Counted from the stretch's first letter, positions 9,063-18,439 are shown. The stretch is DNA of 64,000 bases from Clostridium magnum DSM 2767 (GCF_001623875.1 NZ_LWAE01000001.1:1364001-1428000), one strand, 5' to 3'. Notes: generated from the sequence alone by a model not told the origin. Numbers and translations are program-made.

Positions 9063-10886
9063 ATGGAATTATTTACAAGAAACGATATAAGAAACGTAGC
9101 TATAATAGCGCACGTTGACCATGGTAAAACTACTCTAGTAGATGCACTACTTAAGCAAAGCCATGTTTTTAGAGAAAATGAAAAAGTTGAAGAAAGAGTT
9201 ATGGATTCAAACGATCTTGAAAAAGAGAGAGGTATAACTATACTTTCTAAAAATACTGCGGTTATGCATAACGGAATAAAAATAAATATTGTAGATACAC
9301 CAGGACATGCTGACTTTGGTGGAGAAGTTGAGCGTGTTCTTAAAATGGTAGATAGTGTTATCCTAGTTGTAGATGCTTATGAAGGACCAATGCCACAGAC
9401 AAAATTCGTTTTAAAGAAAGCTCTAGAATTAAGCTTAAAGCCAATAGTTGTTATAAACAAAATAGATAGACCAGATGAAAGAGCAGCAGATGTTCTAGAT
9501 GAAGTATTTGACTTGTTCGTAGAACTTGGGGCAAATGATGAGCAATTAGATTTTCCAGTAGCATATTGTTCTGCTAGAGCTGGTTTTGCTAAAAAAGAAC
9601 TAGAAGACGAATCAACAAATATGGATCCTTTATTTGATACTATTATAAAAAATGTTCCAGCACCACAAGGGCACCTAGACATGCCACTACAAATGCTAGT
9701 TACTACTATAGATTACAACGAATATGTTGGTAAAATAGGAATAGGTAAAATTGAAAGAGGTAGCATTAAGAAAAATCAGGCTGTAGCATTAATTAGAAAA
9801 GATGGAAAAGTTGATAACGTAAAAGTTTCAAACCTTTATGTTTATAATGGACTTAAAAAAGAAGAAACTAATGAAGCACAACTTGGAGATATAGTAGCTG
9901 TTTCTGGTATTCCAGACATAAATATAGGAGAAACATTGTCAGACATAAATACTCCAGAAGCACTTCCTTTTGTAGAAATAGATGAACCTACATTAAGCAT
10001 GAATTTTATGGTAAATGACTCACCTTTTGCTGGCCAAGATGGGGATTTTGTTACATCAAGACATCTTAGAGATAGATTATTGAAGGAATTAGAAACAAAT
10101 GTATCTTTAAGAGTTGAAGAAACAGACTCTGCAGATTGCTTTAAAGTAAGTGGTAGAGGAGAACTTCATCTTTCAGTTTTAATTGAAACAATGAGAAGAG
10201 AAGGATATGAATTCCAGGTTTCTAAGCCTTCTGTTATATTCAAAGAAGAAAATGGAAAGAAACAAGAGCCTATAGAATACCTTACAATAGATGTACCAGA
10301 AGAATTTATGGGACCTGTTATGGAAAAATTAGGACCTAGAAAAGCTGAAATGGTAAATATGACATCAGCTGTTAATGGATATACAAGACTTGAGTTTAAA
10401 GTTCCAGCAAGAGGACTTATTGGATTTAGAAACGAATTTATGACTGATACTAAAGGTAATGGTATAATGAATCATGTTCTTCATGGCTATGAAGATTACA
10501 GAGGTGAAATTCCAGAAAGAACTAGAGGATCAATTGTAGTATTTGAAACAGGAACATCAATCACTTACGGGTTATTTAATGCACAGGAAAGAGGAACATT
10601 GTTTATACCAGCAGGAATCGAAGTTTATCAAGGAATGATAGCTGGAGAATCTTCAAGAGCAGAGGATATTGATGTTAATGTATGTAAGAAAAAACAGTTA
10701 TCAAATACAAGATCTTCAGGAGCAGATGATGCTTTGAAATTAGTACCTGTAACTCAAATGACTCTAGAGCAAAGCCTTGAATTTATAGCATCAGATGAAC
10801 TTGTAGAAGTAACACCTAAAAATATAAGAATGAGAAAGAAAATATTAAATCCAGATATGAGAAAAAGATCACAAAGAAAAAAATAA
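9063..10886 (+). CDS. typA: GTP-binding protein TypA/BipA
   Basis: This 607-aa translational GTPase has G1 AHVDHGKTT, G2 RGITI, G3 DTPGHADF, G4 NKID and G5 SAR in order. EF-G-like domains II, III and V and the BipA-specific C-terminal domain (about residues 480-607) follow. It acts on ribosomes in assembly and stress adaptation. The ATG at 9063 is chosen because GGAGG (9050-9054) lies 8 nt upstream; an in-frame TTG at 9048 overlaps that ribosome site. mltG follows after 12 bp. Confidence 0.96.
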   Translation: MELFTRNDIRNVAIIAHVDHGKTTLVDALLKQSHVFRENEKVEERVMDSNDLEKERGITILSKNTAVMHNGIKINIVDTPGHADFGGEVERVLKMVDSVILVVDAYEGPMPQTKFVLKKALELSLKPIVVINKIDRPDERAADVLDEVFDLFVELGANDEQLDFPVAYCSARAGFAKKELEDESTNMDPLFDTIIKNVPAPQGHLDMPLQMLVTTIDYNEYVGKIGIGKIERGSIKKNQAVALIRKDGKVDNVKVSNLYVYNGLKKEETNEAQLGDIVAVSGIPDINIGETLSDINTPEALPFVEIDEPTLSMNFMVNDSPFAGQDGDFVTSRHLRDRLLKELETNVSLRVEETDSADCFKVSGRGELHLSVLIETMRREGYEFQVSKPSVIFKEENGKKQEPIEYLTIDVPEEFMGPVMEKLGPRKAEMVNMTSAVNGYTRLEFKVPARGLIGFRNEFMTDTKGNGIMNHVLHGYEDYRGEIPERTRGSIVVFETGTSITYGLFNAQERGTLFIPAGIEVYQGMIAGESSRAEDIDVNVCKKKQLSNTRSSGADDALKLVPVTQMTLEQSLEFIASDELVEVTPKNIRMRKKILNPDMRKRSQRKK

Positions 10887-10898
10887 GGATGGACTGTA

Positions 10899-11924
10899 AT
10901 GAAGGGTAAAATTCTGTTCAAAGTTTTTCTGATTTGCTTGGTTGCCATAGTTTTTCTGTTAGGTGGAGTTTTCTACTATAGAAATCAGGTAATAAGGCAT
11001 CCTCTCAAGTCTATTGAAAAAAAAGTACAGTTTACTGTCAATAACGGTGAAAATCTTAGTGACGTTATAAATACTTTAAATTATAAAAAAATTATAAAAA
11101 GCGAGTATTTTATTACCCAATATATAAATAGAAATGACATTAGTCAATCTGTAAAACCAGGGATATATTCTTTTTCTAAGAATATATCCTTGGAAAAGTT
11201 CACAAGATACCTAAATAAAGGTATAAAAGATGATGAGACTGTTAAGGTAGTAATACCGGAAGGTTATGATATTGAGCATATTGCGGTAGCCTTAGACGAT
11301 AAAGGAATAATATCTAAGTCTGATTTTATAAAAAGTTGCAAAGAATATAAGTTACCAGATTTCATTAAGAGTTATCCAAGCAGAAGATATGAATTAGAAG
11401 GATATCTTTTTCCGGATACCTATGAATTCTTCAAAGGGACTGAAGGAAAAGAAATTATAAATGTAATGGTGAAAAGATTTTCTCAAGTAATTGATAATAT
11501 TCAAAGAGAAACTGGCAAGAATATTAATAAGGAAGATTTAGATAAAATTATAACTATGGCTTCAATTATCGAAAAAGAAGTGGATAGACAGGATGAAAGA
11601 GGAAAGGCTGCTTCTGTATTTTATAATAGGCTTAGTAAGGGGATTAAACTGCAATCCTGTGCTACGGTTTTATATGCTTTAGGTATACATAAAGACAAAC
11701 TTTATTATAATGATTTAAAGGTAAATTCACCCTATAATACCTATATTGTAAAGGGATTACCCATAGGCCCTATATCCTGTCCTGGGCTAGAGTGTATCAA
11801 AGCAGCAATGAATCCAGAGGAAACTAATTACCTATTTTTTGTATCGAAAAATGATGGTACTCACTTTTTTTCGGATAACGAAAAACAATTTTTAGAAGTG
11901 AAGAAGGTTACACAGGGAGATTAA
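10899..11924 (+). CDS. mltG: Endolytic transglycosylase MltG (YceG-like)
   Basis: This 341-aa protein has one N-terminal membrane anchor (about residues 5-25), a LysM-like beta domain around residues 45-105 and the YceG catalytic domain. The conserved glutamate is in ASIIEKEV (Glu-225), and C-terminal motifs are LPIGPISCPG and TNYLFFV. It cleaves nascent peptidoglycan strands at the membrane. The ATG follows AAGGATGG. Its position directly after typA fits one transcript. Confidence 0.95.
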   Translation: MKGKILFKVFLICLVAIVFLLGGVFYYRNQVIRHPLKSIEKKVQFTVNNGENLSDVINTLNYKKIIKSEYFITQYINRNDISQSVKPGIYSFSKNISLEKFTRYLNKGIKDDETVKVVIPEGYDIEHIAVALDDKGIISKSDFIKSCKEYKLPDFIKSYPSRRYELEGYLFPDTYEFFKGTEGKEIINVMVKRFSQVIDNIQRETGKNINKEDLDKIITMASIIEKEVDRQDERGKAASVFYNRLSKGIKLQSCATVLYALGIHKDKLYYNDLKVNSPYNTYIVKGLPIGPISCPGLECIKAAMNPEETNYLFFVSKNDGTHFFSDNEKQFLEVKKVTQGD

Positions 11925-11927
11925 ACA

Positions 11928-12087
11928 TTAAGTTAAGAGTTAAGAATTAAGAGTAAAGAGTTTAAGAAAATTGTTTTTTTGTAAAAAACATAAAACAGTT
12001 TCTATATAAGATACGTTTATTATTTTTTCGATTTTAATCGAAAAAATTACGTTAACTCTTAACCCTTAACTCTTAACTCTTAATTAT
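11928..12087. repeat. Intergenic nested inverted-repeat element
   Basis: The whole mltG-methyltransferase gap is a nested palindrome. Outer arms of about 33-35 nt are built from TTAAGAGT-type units on the left (11928-11961) and their complements TTAACTCT on the right (12051-12085). The centre holds a perfect 12-bp inverted repeat, ATTTTTTCGATT (12022-12033) and AATCGAAAAAAT (12036-12047). It looks like a short non-coding repeat (MITE-like) that may also end transcription. The arm motif differs from the 8452-8527 repeat. Confidence 0.6.
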
Positions 12088-12107
12088 ATTTAGTTTTGGA
12101 GGAAAAA

Positions 12108-12755
12108 ATGAGCGGTATTACACATGATTATATGGAGCATTATATAAGAAGTTTAATAAAAGATCATAATGGAATATTAAAAGAACTTGAAGATTATGCA
12201 CACAGCAACCATGTTCCAATAATACATAAGGAAGTAGCTAAGTTTTTAGAGCTAATGATAACTATAAAAAAGCCTTTGAAAATTCTAGAATTAGGTACTG
12301 CTATAGGTTATTCAGCAATTCTAATGAGTCTAAGTTCTAAAGAAAATAGTTTAATAACTACTATTGAGAGAGATAAGAAAATGATAGAACTTGCTCAAGG
12401 CAATATAGAAAAGCATGGCTTTAAGAATAAGATAAACATCATAGAAGGTGATTGTCTAGAGGTTTTAGAAAAACTAGATGACAAATATGACCTCATATTT
12501 ATGGATGCTGGAAAAGGCCATTATAATCATTTTCTTAACCATTGTGTAAGATTATTAAGTAAAGATGGAATAATAATAGCAGATAATGTTTTATTTAGAG
12601 GTATGGTTGCCACAGATGAACTTGTAGAGAGAAGAAAGATAACTATAGTTAAAAGAATGAGAGAATATTTAGAGATGGTATCGGATAGTGAAAAATTTAT
12701 AACTTCAATTATGCCTATGGGAGATGGAGTTGCAGTTACTACGAGGAGGGATTAG
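12108..12755 (+). CDS. O-methyltransferase (class I SAM-dependent)
   Basis: This 215-aa protein of the COG4122 family has the SAM-binding motif ILELGTAIGYSA, the acidic ITTIERD strand end, a DLIFMDAGKGHY metal/SAM motif and the IIADNVLFRG segment. In B. subtilis the related TrmR methylates a wobble uridine derivative in tRNA, and the adjacent peptidase U32 genes TrhP1/P2 act in tRNA hydroxylation, so a tRNA role is plausible here. The ATG at 12108 follows GGAGG (12098-12102) by 5 nt. The next gene starts 1 bp after the stop. Confidence 0.88.
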   Translation: MSGITHDYMEHYIRSLIKDHNGILKELEDYAHSNHVPIIHKEVAKFLELMITIKKPLKILELGTAIGYSAILMSLSSKENSLITTIERDKKMIELAQGNIEKHGFKNKINIIEGDCLEVLEKLDDKYDLIFMDAGKGHYNHFLNHCVRLLSKDGIIIADNVLFRGMVATDELVERRKITIVKRMREYLEMVSDSEKFITSIMPMGDGVAVTTRRD

Positions 12756-12756
12756 T

Positions 12757-13989
12757 ATGAAAAAACCTGAATTACTAGCACCAGCAGGAAGTCTTGAAAA
12801 GTTAAAAACAGCTATAAATTTTGGAGCAGATGCAGTATATCTTGGTGGCAGTAAGCTTAACTTAAGGGCTTTTGCAGATAACTTTACAGATGAAGAATTA
12901 AAAGAAGGTCTAGAATATGCACACCAAAGAGGAAAAAAAGTTTTTGTTACAATAAATGTTTTTCCTCATAACGAAGACTTAGAGGGAATAGAGGAGTATT
13001 TAATAAATCTACATAGTATGGGTGTAGATGCTATAATTGTATCAGATCCAGGAATAATCATGACAGCGAGAGAAGTTGTACCAGAACTCGAGATTCACCT
13101 AAGTACGCAAGCGAATAATGTAAATTGGAAGTCAGCAATATTCTGGCATAAGCAGGGAGTTAAGAGAATAGTTCTTGCTAGAGAGTTATCTTTAAAGGAA
13201 GTAGAGGAATTAACAGAAAAGATTCCAGAATCCTGTGATATAGAAGCATTTGTACATGGATCTATGTGTATGGCTTATTCTGGGAGATGTGTTATCTCTA
13301 ATTATATGACTGGCAGAGATTCAAATAGAGGACAATGTGCACAGCCATGCAGATATAAATACTATCTTGTAGAAGAAAAAAGACCAGGTGAATATTTTCC
13401 AGTGTTTGAAGATGATAAAGGAGCTTACATACTAAATTCAAAAGATTTGTGCATGATTGAACATATACCAGAGTTAATTCAATCAGGAATTTATTCTTTT
13501 AAAATAGAAGGTAGAATGAAAAGTTCTTATTATGTTGCGGCTATTGTTAAATCCTACAGGCAAGCAATAGATGCTTACTTTGAAGATCCCCAAGGATACA
13601 AGTTCCAAAAGAAATGGTTAGATAATCTCATGAAGGTAAGTCATAGAGAGTATTTTACAGGATTTTATTTTGATGACCCTAATAAGCAAAAATATGAAAA
13701 TTCTTCATATATAAGAGATTACGATATAGTAGGCTTAGTAAGAGGATATGATAAAGCGACAGGAATTGCGACAATAGAACAGAAAAATAAAGTTTTTGAA
13801 GGCGATAAGGTAGAAGTTTTAAGAGCTGTAGGAGACAATTTTGAAATAACCTTAGATAATATGAAGAATAAACAGGGCGAGAAAATAGAATCAGCACCTT
13901 CTGCGCAGATGATATTTACAGTAAATGTTGAGACAGAGTTAAAAGAAGGCGATATGCTTATAAAAGATAAAGAAAGTAAAAATTCTTAA
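12757..13989 (+). CDS. Peptidase U32 family protein (TrhP-like)
   Basis: This 410-aa protein starts KPELLAPAGSLEKLKTAI and carries the U32 signature EAFVHGSMCMAYSGRC plus the conserved cysteines around RGQCAQPCRYKY, with a C-terminal beta domain. Family members (TrhP/RlhA) hydroxylate RNA rather than digest protein; the pairing with a TrmR-like methyltransferase supports a tRNA wobble-uridine modification role. The ATG at 12757 has GAGGAGGG directly upstream. Confidence 0.92.
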   Translation: MKKPELLAPAGSLEKLKTAINFGADAVYLGGSKLNLRAFADNFTDEELKEGLEYAHQRGKKVFVTINVFPHNEDLEGIEEYLINLHSMGVDAIIVSDPGIIMTAREVVPELEIHLSTQANNVNWKSAIFWHKQGVKRIVLARELSLKEVEELTEKIPESCDIEAFVHGSMCMAYSGRCVISNYMTGRDSNRGQCAQPCRYKYYLVEEKRPGEYFPVFEDDKGAYILNSKDLCMIEHIPELIQSGIYSFKIEGRMKSSYYVAAIVKSYRQAIDAYFEDPQGYKFQKKWLDNLMKVSHREYFTGFYFDDPNKQKYENSSYIRDYDIVGLVRGYDKATGIATIEQKNKVFEGDKVEVLRAVGDNFEITLDNMKNKQGEKIESAPSAQMIFTVNVETELKEGDMLIKDKESKNS

Positions 13990-14118
13990 ATCAAATGTAA
14001 TGAATAATAATATTCATTAGTAAATAAGAAGTTTAACTTGAACCAAAGGAAAATATCAAATGAAGTCTTATAGTATTTGCTGTTTTTAAAAATGGAATAG
14101 TAAATAAGTGAATAAAAT

Positions 14119-14162
14119 ACCTCATTTTGGACAAAATTTTAGTTTGAGATGAGGTGTTTTTT
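14119..14162 (+). promoter_or_regulatory. Terminator-like hairpin that contains the PBP ribosome site
   Basis: ACCTCAT (14119-14125) can pair with ATGAGGT (14149-14155), and seven T follow at once. The right arm includes the GAGGTG ribosome binding site of the penicillin-binding protein that starts at 14164. The same hairpin could end transcription from upstream or hide the ribosome site, so it may lower expression of the next gene. The rest of the 13990-14118 gap shows nothing recognisable. Confidence 0.6.
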
Positions 14163-14163
14163 T

Positions 14164-15834
14164 ATGATAATAAAAGTAAGCAGAGCTTTAATAAGAAAAA
14201 GACAATATATTATTCTTATTCTTTTTGTAACGATGCTTGTAGCGCTATGTGGAAGAATGGTGCAATATCAATATATTGGATCCAGTAAACTTAGTGTAAT
14301 GGCAGATTCACAGTATTCCTATAAGGAAGATATCACAGATACTAATTATTTATTATTCGATTCTAATGGGAAACAACTAATTAACTATAATAAAAAATAC
14401 TATGCTGTAATCTCTCCTGATATATTTACAAGAAATAATTTGGATGCAGATTCAGATCAGACATTAACCTTGATTTATACATTAAGAAACTATAATGATA
14501 ATTATGATTTATCTAAAAATGATGTATTAAGCAGCAGCAAAAAGCTCTACTACGAAATAGATGAGAGTACTTACAATAAATTGAAAAATATTAAAGATGT
14601 TAAAGGTTTTTATACCTATGAATATTCTGCAGCAGATAAAGATGGGGTTTGGAAGCTAGAAAATCTACTGATAAATCCGAGAAGAACAGATAATAGTGCT
14701 CTAAAATCTAACGATTCATTAGAAATGCAGATTTATAATAAAACAAAAGATAATAAAAAACCTCAAATTGTGTTCAACAGAGACGTTAACGGCAATATAA
14801 TTGACGAAAAAACAGAACTCCCCCAAAATAATATGAATGTAAGACTAACTGTAGATAAAAATATTGAAGAAAAAATAAAAGAAATATTAAACAGTGAAAA
14901 AAATAAAGATTTTACTCAAATAGGGGTAGTATTAATGGAAGCAAGTACTGGTAAAATAAAGGCTATGGTTCAAAAGGATGATACCAAACCAAATGTTAAT
15001 ATAGGAGCAGCCACGAATAATGGTTTTTTTGCTGGTTCTATTTTCAAAATCATAGTAGAAGAAGCGGGATTAGATAGAAAAAGTATAAATGTAAATGACA
15101 CGTTTACCTGTAGAGGTTTATATGAAAATGAAAAGCATGAAAAGCATGGTACTTTAACAATAGAGGAAGCCTTTAAGGTTTCGTGTAATGACATATTCTC
15201 CCAAGTTGGTAGTAAAGTTGGTTTTAATAATTTCTATGATAATGCTAAATCTCAAGGGTTAATGGAAAAGGTGTTGGGTTTTGATAGTGAAAAAAGTGGT
15301 AATTTCGAAGTAAAGGATGCAAAAAATAGTGATGGAACGTTAGGAATTGCATCCATTGGTCAGAGTATTAGGATAACACCGATAGAGTCTATAAGTATTG
15401 CTAATACAGTTGTGAATAATGGTATGTATGTAAAACCACATATTGTAGAAGCTTATGTGGATGATAGTAATAATGAAATAGAGATACTAAAAACAGAACA
15501 GTTGCCAGTAATAGAAAAGTCTACTGCTAGCATAATAAAAAAACAAATGATAAGTGTGGTAAAAGAAGGTACTGCCCAGGCGGCATATATGGATAATGTG
15601 GAGATAGGTGGCAAAACTGGAACCACTGAAAGAATTGAACTTTCAAAACAAACCGGAAAAGCGGAAGAGCATTCAGATGGATGGTTTGTAGGATTTTTTA
15701 AAGTTGATGGTAAATATTATTCAATGGTTGTTTTTATTCAGGATATAGATAAAGACAAAGATAGCGGAGGTAATACTTCTGCTCCTATATTTAAGGATGT
15801 AGTTAATGGAGTAGTACAATATTTGAAAAATTAA
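14164..15834 (+). CDS. Class B penicillin-binding protein (transpeptidase)
   Basis: This 556-aa protein has an N-terminal membrane anchor (about residues 12-32), a non-catalytic linker region and a transpeptidase domain. It has all three active-site motifs: SIFK (Ser-292), SCN (Ser-340) and KTG (Lys-484). It should cross-link peptidoglycan outside the membrane. Its place just before sigK is common in clostridia and suggests a sporulation or division role, which is inference. The ATG at 14164 lies 8 nt after GAGGTG; the in-frame ATG at 14149 falls inside the hairpin arm and lacks a ribosome site. Confidence 0.9.
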   Translation: MIIKVSRALIRKRQYIILILFVTMLVALCGRMVQYQYIGSSKLSVMADSQYSYKEDITDTNYLLFDSNGKQLINYNKKYYAVISPDIFTRNNLDADSDQTLTLIYTLRNYNDNYDLSKNDVLSSSKKLYYEIDESTYNKLKNIKDVKGFYTYEYSAADKDGVWKLENLLINPRRTDNSALKSNDSLEMQIYNKTKDNKKPQIVFNRDVNGNIIDEKTELPQNNMNVRLTVDKNIEEKIKEILNSEKNKDFTQIGVVLMEASTGKIKAMVQKDDTKPNVNIGAATNNGFFAGSIFKIIVEEAGLDRKSINVNDTFTCRGLYENEKHEKHGTLTIEEAFKVSCNDIFSQVGSKVGFNNFYDNAKSQGLMEKVLGFDSEKSGNFEVKDAKNSDGTLGIASIGQSIRITPIESISIANTVVNNGMYVKPHIVEAYVDDSNNEIEILKTEQLPVIEKSTASIIKKQMISVVKEGTAQAAYMDNVEIGGKTGTTERIELSKQTGKAEEHSDGWFVGFFKVDGKYYSMVVFIQDIDKDKDSGGNTSAPIFKDVVNGVVQYLKN

Positions 15835-15958
15835 GTAAGTTGTTTTACGGGTAAAAACACTTAAGAAATAAGTATTAATCAAAATAATTATTTTTATATG
15901 CACGTTTTCTAAGGCTACCTCATAATATATTAATAAGCACTATTAGGAGGAGCAGCCC

Positions 15959-16393
15959 GTGTTTTTAACAAATTACTTATTGGATATTATAGGTAATATG
16001 GTGTTTTTGACAGCCTATGTTACTAACAGTAGTTCCTTTCCTCAGCCGTTAAATGACAAAGAAGAAGAATATTATTTAAAGAAACTTAAAGAAGGAGATA
16101 TGCTGGCTAAAAGCATTTTAGTAGAGAGAAACTTAAGATTAGTTGCACACATTGTAAAAAAATATTCTTACCCAGGGAAGGAAGTAGACGATTTAATATC
16201 AATTGGAACAGTTGGACTTATTAAAGCTATAGATTCCTTCGATGTTTCAAAGGGAACAAGACTGGCAACATATGCGGCAAAATGCATAGAAAATGAAATA
16301 CTTATGCTTATAAGGAATAATAAGAAAACCAAGAACGAGGTGTATTTACAAGATCCAATTGGTATTGATAAGGAAGGCAATGAATTGCGTTAG
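15959..16393 (+). pseudogene. sigK: sigK, N-terminal fragment interrupted by the prophage
   Basis: This 144-aa frame matches pro-sigma-K from its start. A hydrophobic pro-sequence (about residues 1-20) is followed by FPQPLNDKEEE, LRLVAHIVKKY and the region 2 core DLISIGTVGLIKAIDSFD...GTRLATYAAKCIENEI. It ends with DPIGIDKEGNE and then an alien LR and stop, so regions 3-4 are missing. The break lies at AATGA (16379-16383), equivalent to the skin junction of B. subtilis. GTG start with GGAGGAG upstream. The gene is a developmentally split gene rather than a dead one if the element can excise. A pro-sequence is kept, unlike C. difficile SigK. Confidence 0.95.
16379..16383. repeat. Probable left attachment core (attL) in sigK
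   Basis: The AATGA pentamer lies exactly where homology to sigma-K stops. The B. subtilis skin element recombines at an AATGA core in the same codon context (Gly-Asn-Glu). The matching right site and the sigK 3' half are not in this window. Confidence 0.75.
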
Positions 16394-16415
16394 GCATGTT
16401 GTATGTCTAACGCAA
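16385..16415. terminator. Bidirectional hairpin between sigK fragment and recombinase
   Basis: TTGCGTTAG (16385-16393) and CTAACGCAA (16407-16415) form a perfect 9-bp stem, extended by an inner CAT/ATG. Each arm contains the stop codon of one of the two convergent genes. It may act as a shared terminator. Because it starts 2 bp from the AATGA core it could also be part of the recombinase binding site. Confidence 0.6.
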
Positions 16416-17918
16416 AAGCTTAGGAAACACTTGAATTTCAAAGTCGTCATTCTTTTGATCTGCATCTTTATTGTATTCAACTTTAATTAAAATACTTTTC
16501 ATGAGGTTGTTTTTCTTTTGTATATCTTCAGTCATTTTATATGCATCTATTATATTCTCAAATTTGACAACATCATTTTTATTTACAGATTTATTTTCAG
16601 TTTCTATGATTTTTTTCAAACTGCTTATTCCGGCCATAATTTTATTTATTCTTTCATCTAAATTTTGTGATCTATCAAGAAAAGTTGCCTCGTCATAGAT
16701 TCTGCGTTCTAGCAAATCAAATAATCTTAGTTTTTGATCAGCTAAAGTTTGTAGTTCATTATTTAATGTATCCAATTGATTTTTATACACTTCTATATTA
16801 GAACTCTTAGGGTTATTCTTAATGCTTACTTTGTAATTTTTTAAATATTCTTCTAAGCCATCTAATATCGCTTTTTCTAGATAGTCAAATCTTACGCTCT
16901 TGTTTCCACATTTAGAATTACATAATATTCTACCTATACCTCGCAAGTTTCTTAGCATCATTTTAGATTTGCATTTAGAACATATTATCAGTCCGGCTAA
17001 AGGATTTGATGGACCATTCACTATTTGATAGGGTACATGATACTTATTACCTAATATTTCTTGAGCTCTTTGAAAAACATCATCACTAATTATAGCTTCA
17101 TGTTTACCATCAACTACTATCCATTCTGATTTGTCCCTAGTTCTAGTATCCTTAACTTTATTTGGAGTTCGTGATTTTTTTATTTCTTTTTTCTTCCATG
17201 ATACTTTACCAATATAGATTGGATTTTTGAGAATAGCTAAAACAGAACTAGAGCTAAAAGTATTGGAGAATTTAGTCTTATAACCTAAACTGTTTAAATA
17301 ACTTGCGATATTACCAGCTCCACTTCCATCACAGTACATTTTGAAAATTAGTTTTACTACTTCACTTTCTGGTTCATTTATCTTTAATGTGCGACATTTA
17401 TTTATCCAGTGTATATCGTATCCTAATGGAGCATTAGTGGCTATATAGTTACCATCCTCTACAGATCGTACTCTTCCACCTTGCATACGTCTATTTATCA
17501 TTTTCAATTCTTTTCGGCTCATAAATGCTTCAAATTCACTATATTCCTCATCAAAATCGTTATCCAGGTCATATGTCTTTTGAGGAGTTATAATCTTTGT
17601 ATGAGCATCTTTGAAAGTTTTTAGTATAATTCCTTGGTCTTGCATATCTCCACGGCCTAGACGCTGCATATCCATAACTAAAACACCATTATATTGTTTA
17701 GCTTCAACTTCTTTAAGTAGTTCTAACATCTTTGGTCTAAAGAATAAACTCTCACCTGATACTATCTCTTCTTTTATTTCTACTATATTAAGTTTTTTTT
17801 CTTTAGCAAACTTTAAAAGAGCTTTTTTATGCTTAGAAAGAGTTTCTCCCTCGCCTAAAGTTTTTTCAAGTTCCTCATCAGCACGTGATTTTCTGAGATA
17901 TATACAAACTTTATCCAA
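16407..17918 (-). CDS. Large serine recombinase (SpoIVCA-like)
   Basis: This 503-aa protein has an N-terminal resolvase domain starting VCIYLRKSRADEE, with Ser-11 as the likely nucleophile, and the conserved VMDMQRLGRGDMQDQG. A Recombinase domain (about residues 170-290) precedes a zinc ribbon with CSKC and a later Cys pair (about 310-345), and a coiled-coil C-terminus follows. It should integrate and excise the element at sigK. The start is TTG with GAGGTG upstream. It faces the sigK fragment as spoIVCA does in B. subtilis. No convincing sigma-E promoter could be fixed in the short upstream gap. Confidence 0.93.
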   Translation of the reverse strand: MDKVCIYLRKSRADEELEKTLGEGETLSKHKKALLKFAKEKKLNIVEIKEEIVSGESLFFRPKMLELLKEVEAKQYNGVLVMDMQRLGRGDMQDQGIILKTFKDAHTKIITPQKTYDLDNDFDEEYSEFEAFMSRKELKMINRRMQGGRVRSVEDGNYIATNAPLGYDIHWINKCRTLKINEPESEVVKLIFKMYCDGSGAGNIASYLNSLGYKTKFSNTFSSSSVLAILKNPIYIGKVSWKKKEIKKSRTPNKVKDTRTRDKSEWIVVDGKHEAIISDDVFQRAQEILGNKYHVPYQIVNGPSNPLAGLIICSKCKSKMMLRNLRGIGRILCNSKCGNKSVRFDYLEKAILDGLEEYLKNYKVSIKNNPKSSNIEVYKNQLDTLNNELQTLADQKLRLFDLLERRIYDEATFLDRSQNLDERINKIMAGISSLKKIIETENKSVNKNDVVKFENIIDAYKMTEDIQKKNNLMKSILIKVEYNKDADQKNDDFEIQVFPKLLR

Positions 17919-17964
17919 AATAACACCTCTTTAATAAAAATATGACAAAATAGAAATATATCTG

Positions 17965-18384
17965 TCACATTTTTAAATGTATATTATAATCTAACAAATT
18001 TTTTAACATATAGTTATCCATTTCACGCATATCAATACATATACTATCTTGATTAAATAGTAACGCTACTGCAAATAAATTAGCTTCATATTCGTAATTA
18101 CCATTATGGTTATCATTAAATTGATTAATTATTTTATCACTATGCATTAAAACATGACCAAGCTCGTGCGCGCAAAGAACCAGTTGTGACTCTACTGTAA
18201 AGTGTACATTTAGATTAATAACTGGTTTTTCGCCAACTTGTATAGTATAAGCTGGGTAAATATTCGGTTTTAATTTTGTAAAACTTATAGGAATATCAAG
18301 TTTTTCGCAAATTTCAAATGTATTTATAGTGTTAAATTTTTTTCTAATCCCCCGTGCTAGTTCAATAATTTCATTCTGTCTCAT
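17965..18384 (-). CDS. ImmA/IrrE family metallopeptidase
   Basis: This 139-aa protein carries the zinc metalloprotease motif HELGH (His-73, Glu-74, His-77), the ImmA signature in an ICEBs1-like setting. ImmA proteins cleave the CI-like repressor encoded beside them on DNA damage and so induce the element. The gene lies directly downstream of such a repressor and is co-oriented with it (55-bp gap), followed by the recombinase. The ATG has a GGGGGAAA ribosome site. Confidence 0.92.
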   Translation of the reverse strand: MRQNEIIELARGIRKKFNTINTFEICEKLDIPISFTKLKPNIYPAYTIQVGEKPVINLNVHFTVESQLVLCAHELGHVLMHSDKIINQFNDNHNGNYEYEANLFAVALLFNQDSICIDMREMDNYMLKNLLDYNIHLKM

Positions 18385-18439
18385 AAATTTCCCCCATAAT
18401 TTATTTTCAATCTAGTATTACTTTTTGTTTAGTATAAAA

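Noticed and set aside
16379..16393. Dead sigK pseudogene by simple nonsense mutation
   Set aside because: Homology ends exactly at a known recombination core next to a recombinase gene, so a reversible interruption is more likely than decay.
17919..17964. Sigma-E promoter for the recombinase
   Set aside because: An ATATA and a CATATTTT are present upstream on the minus strand, but spacing and bases do not match the consensus well enough to call.
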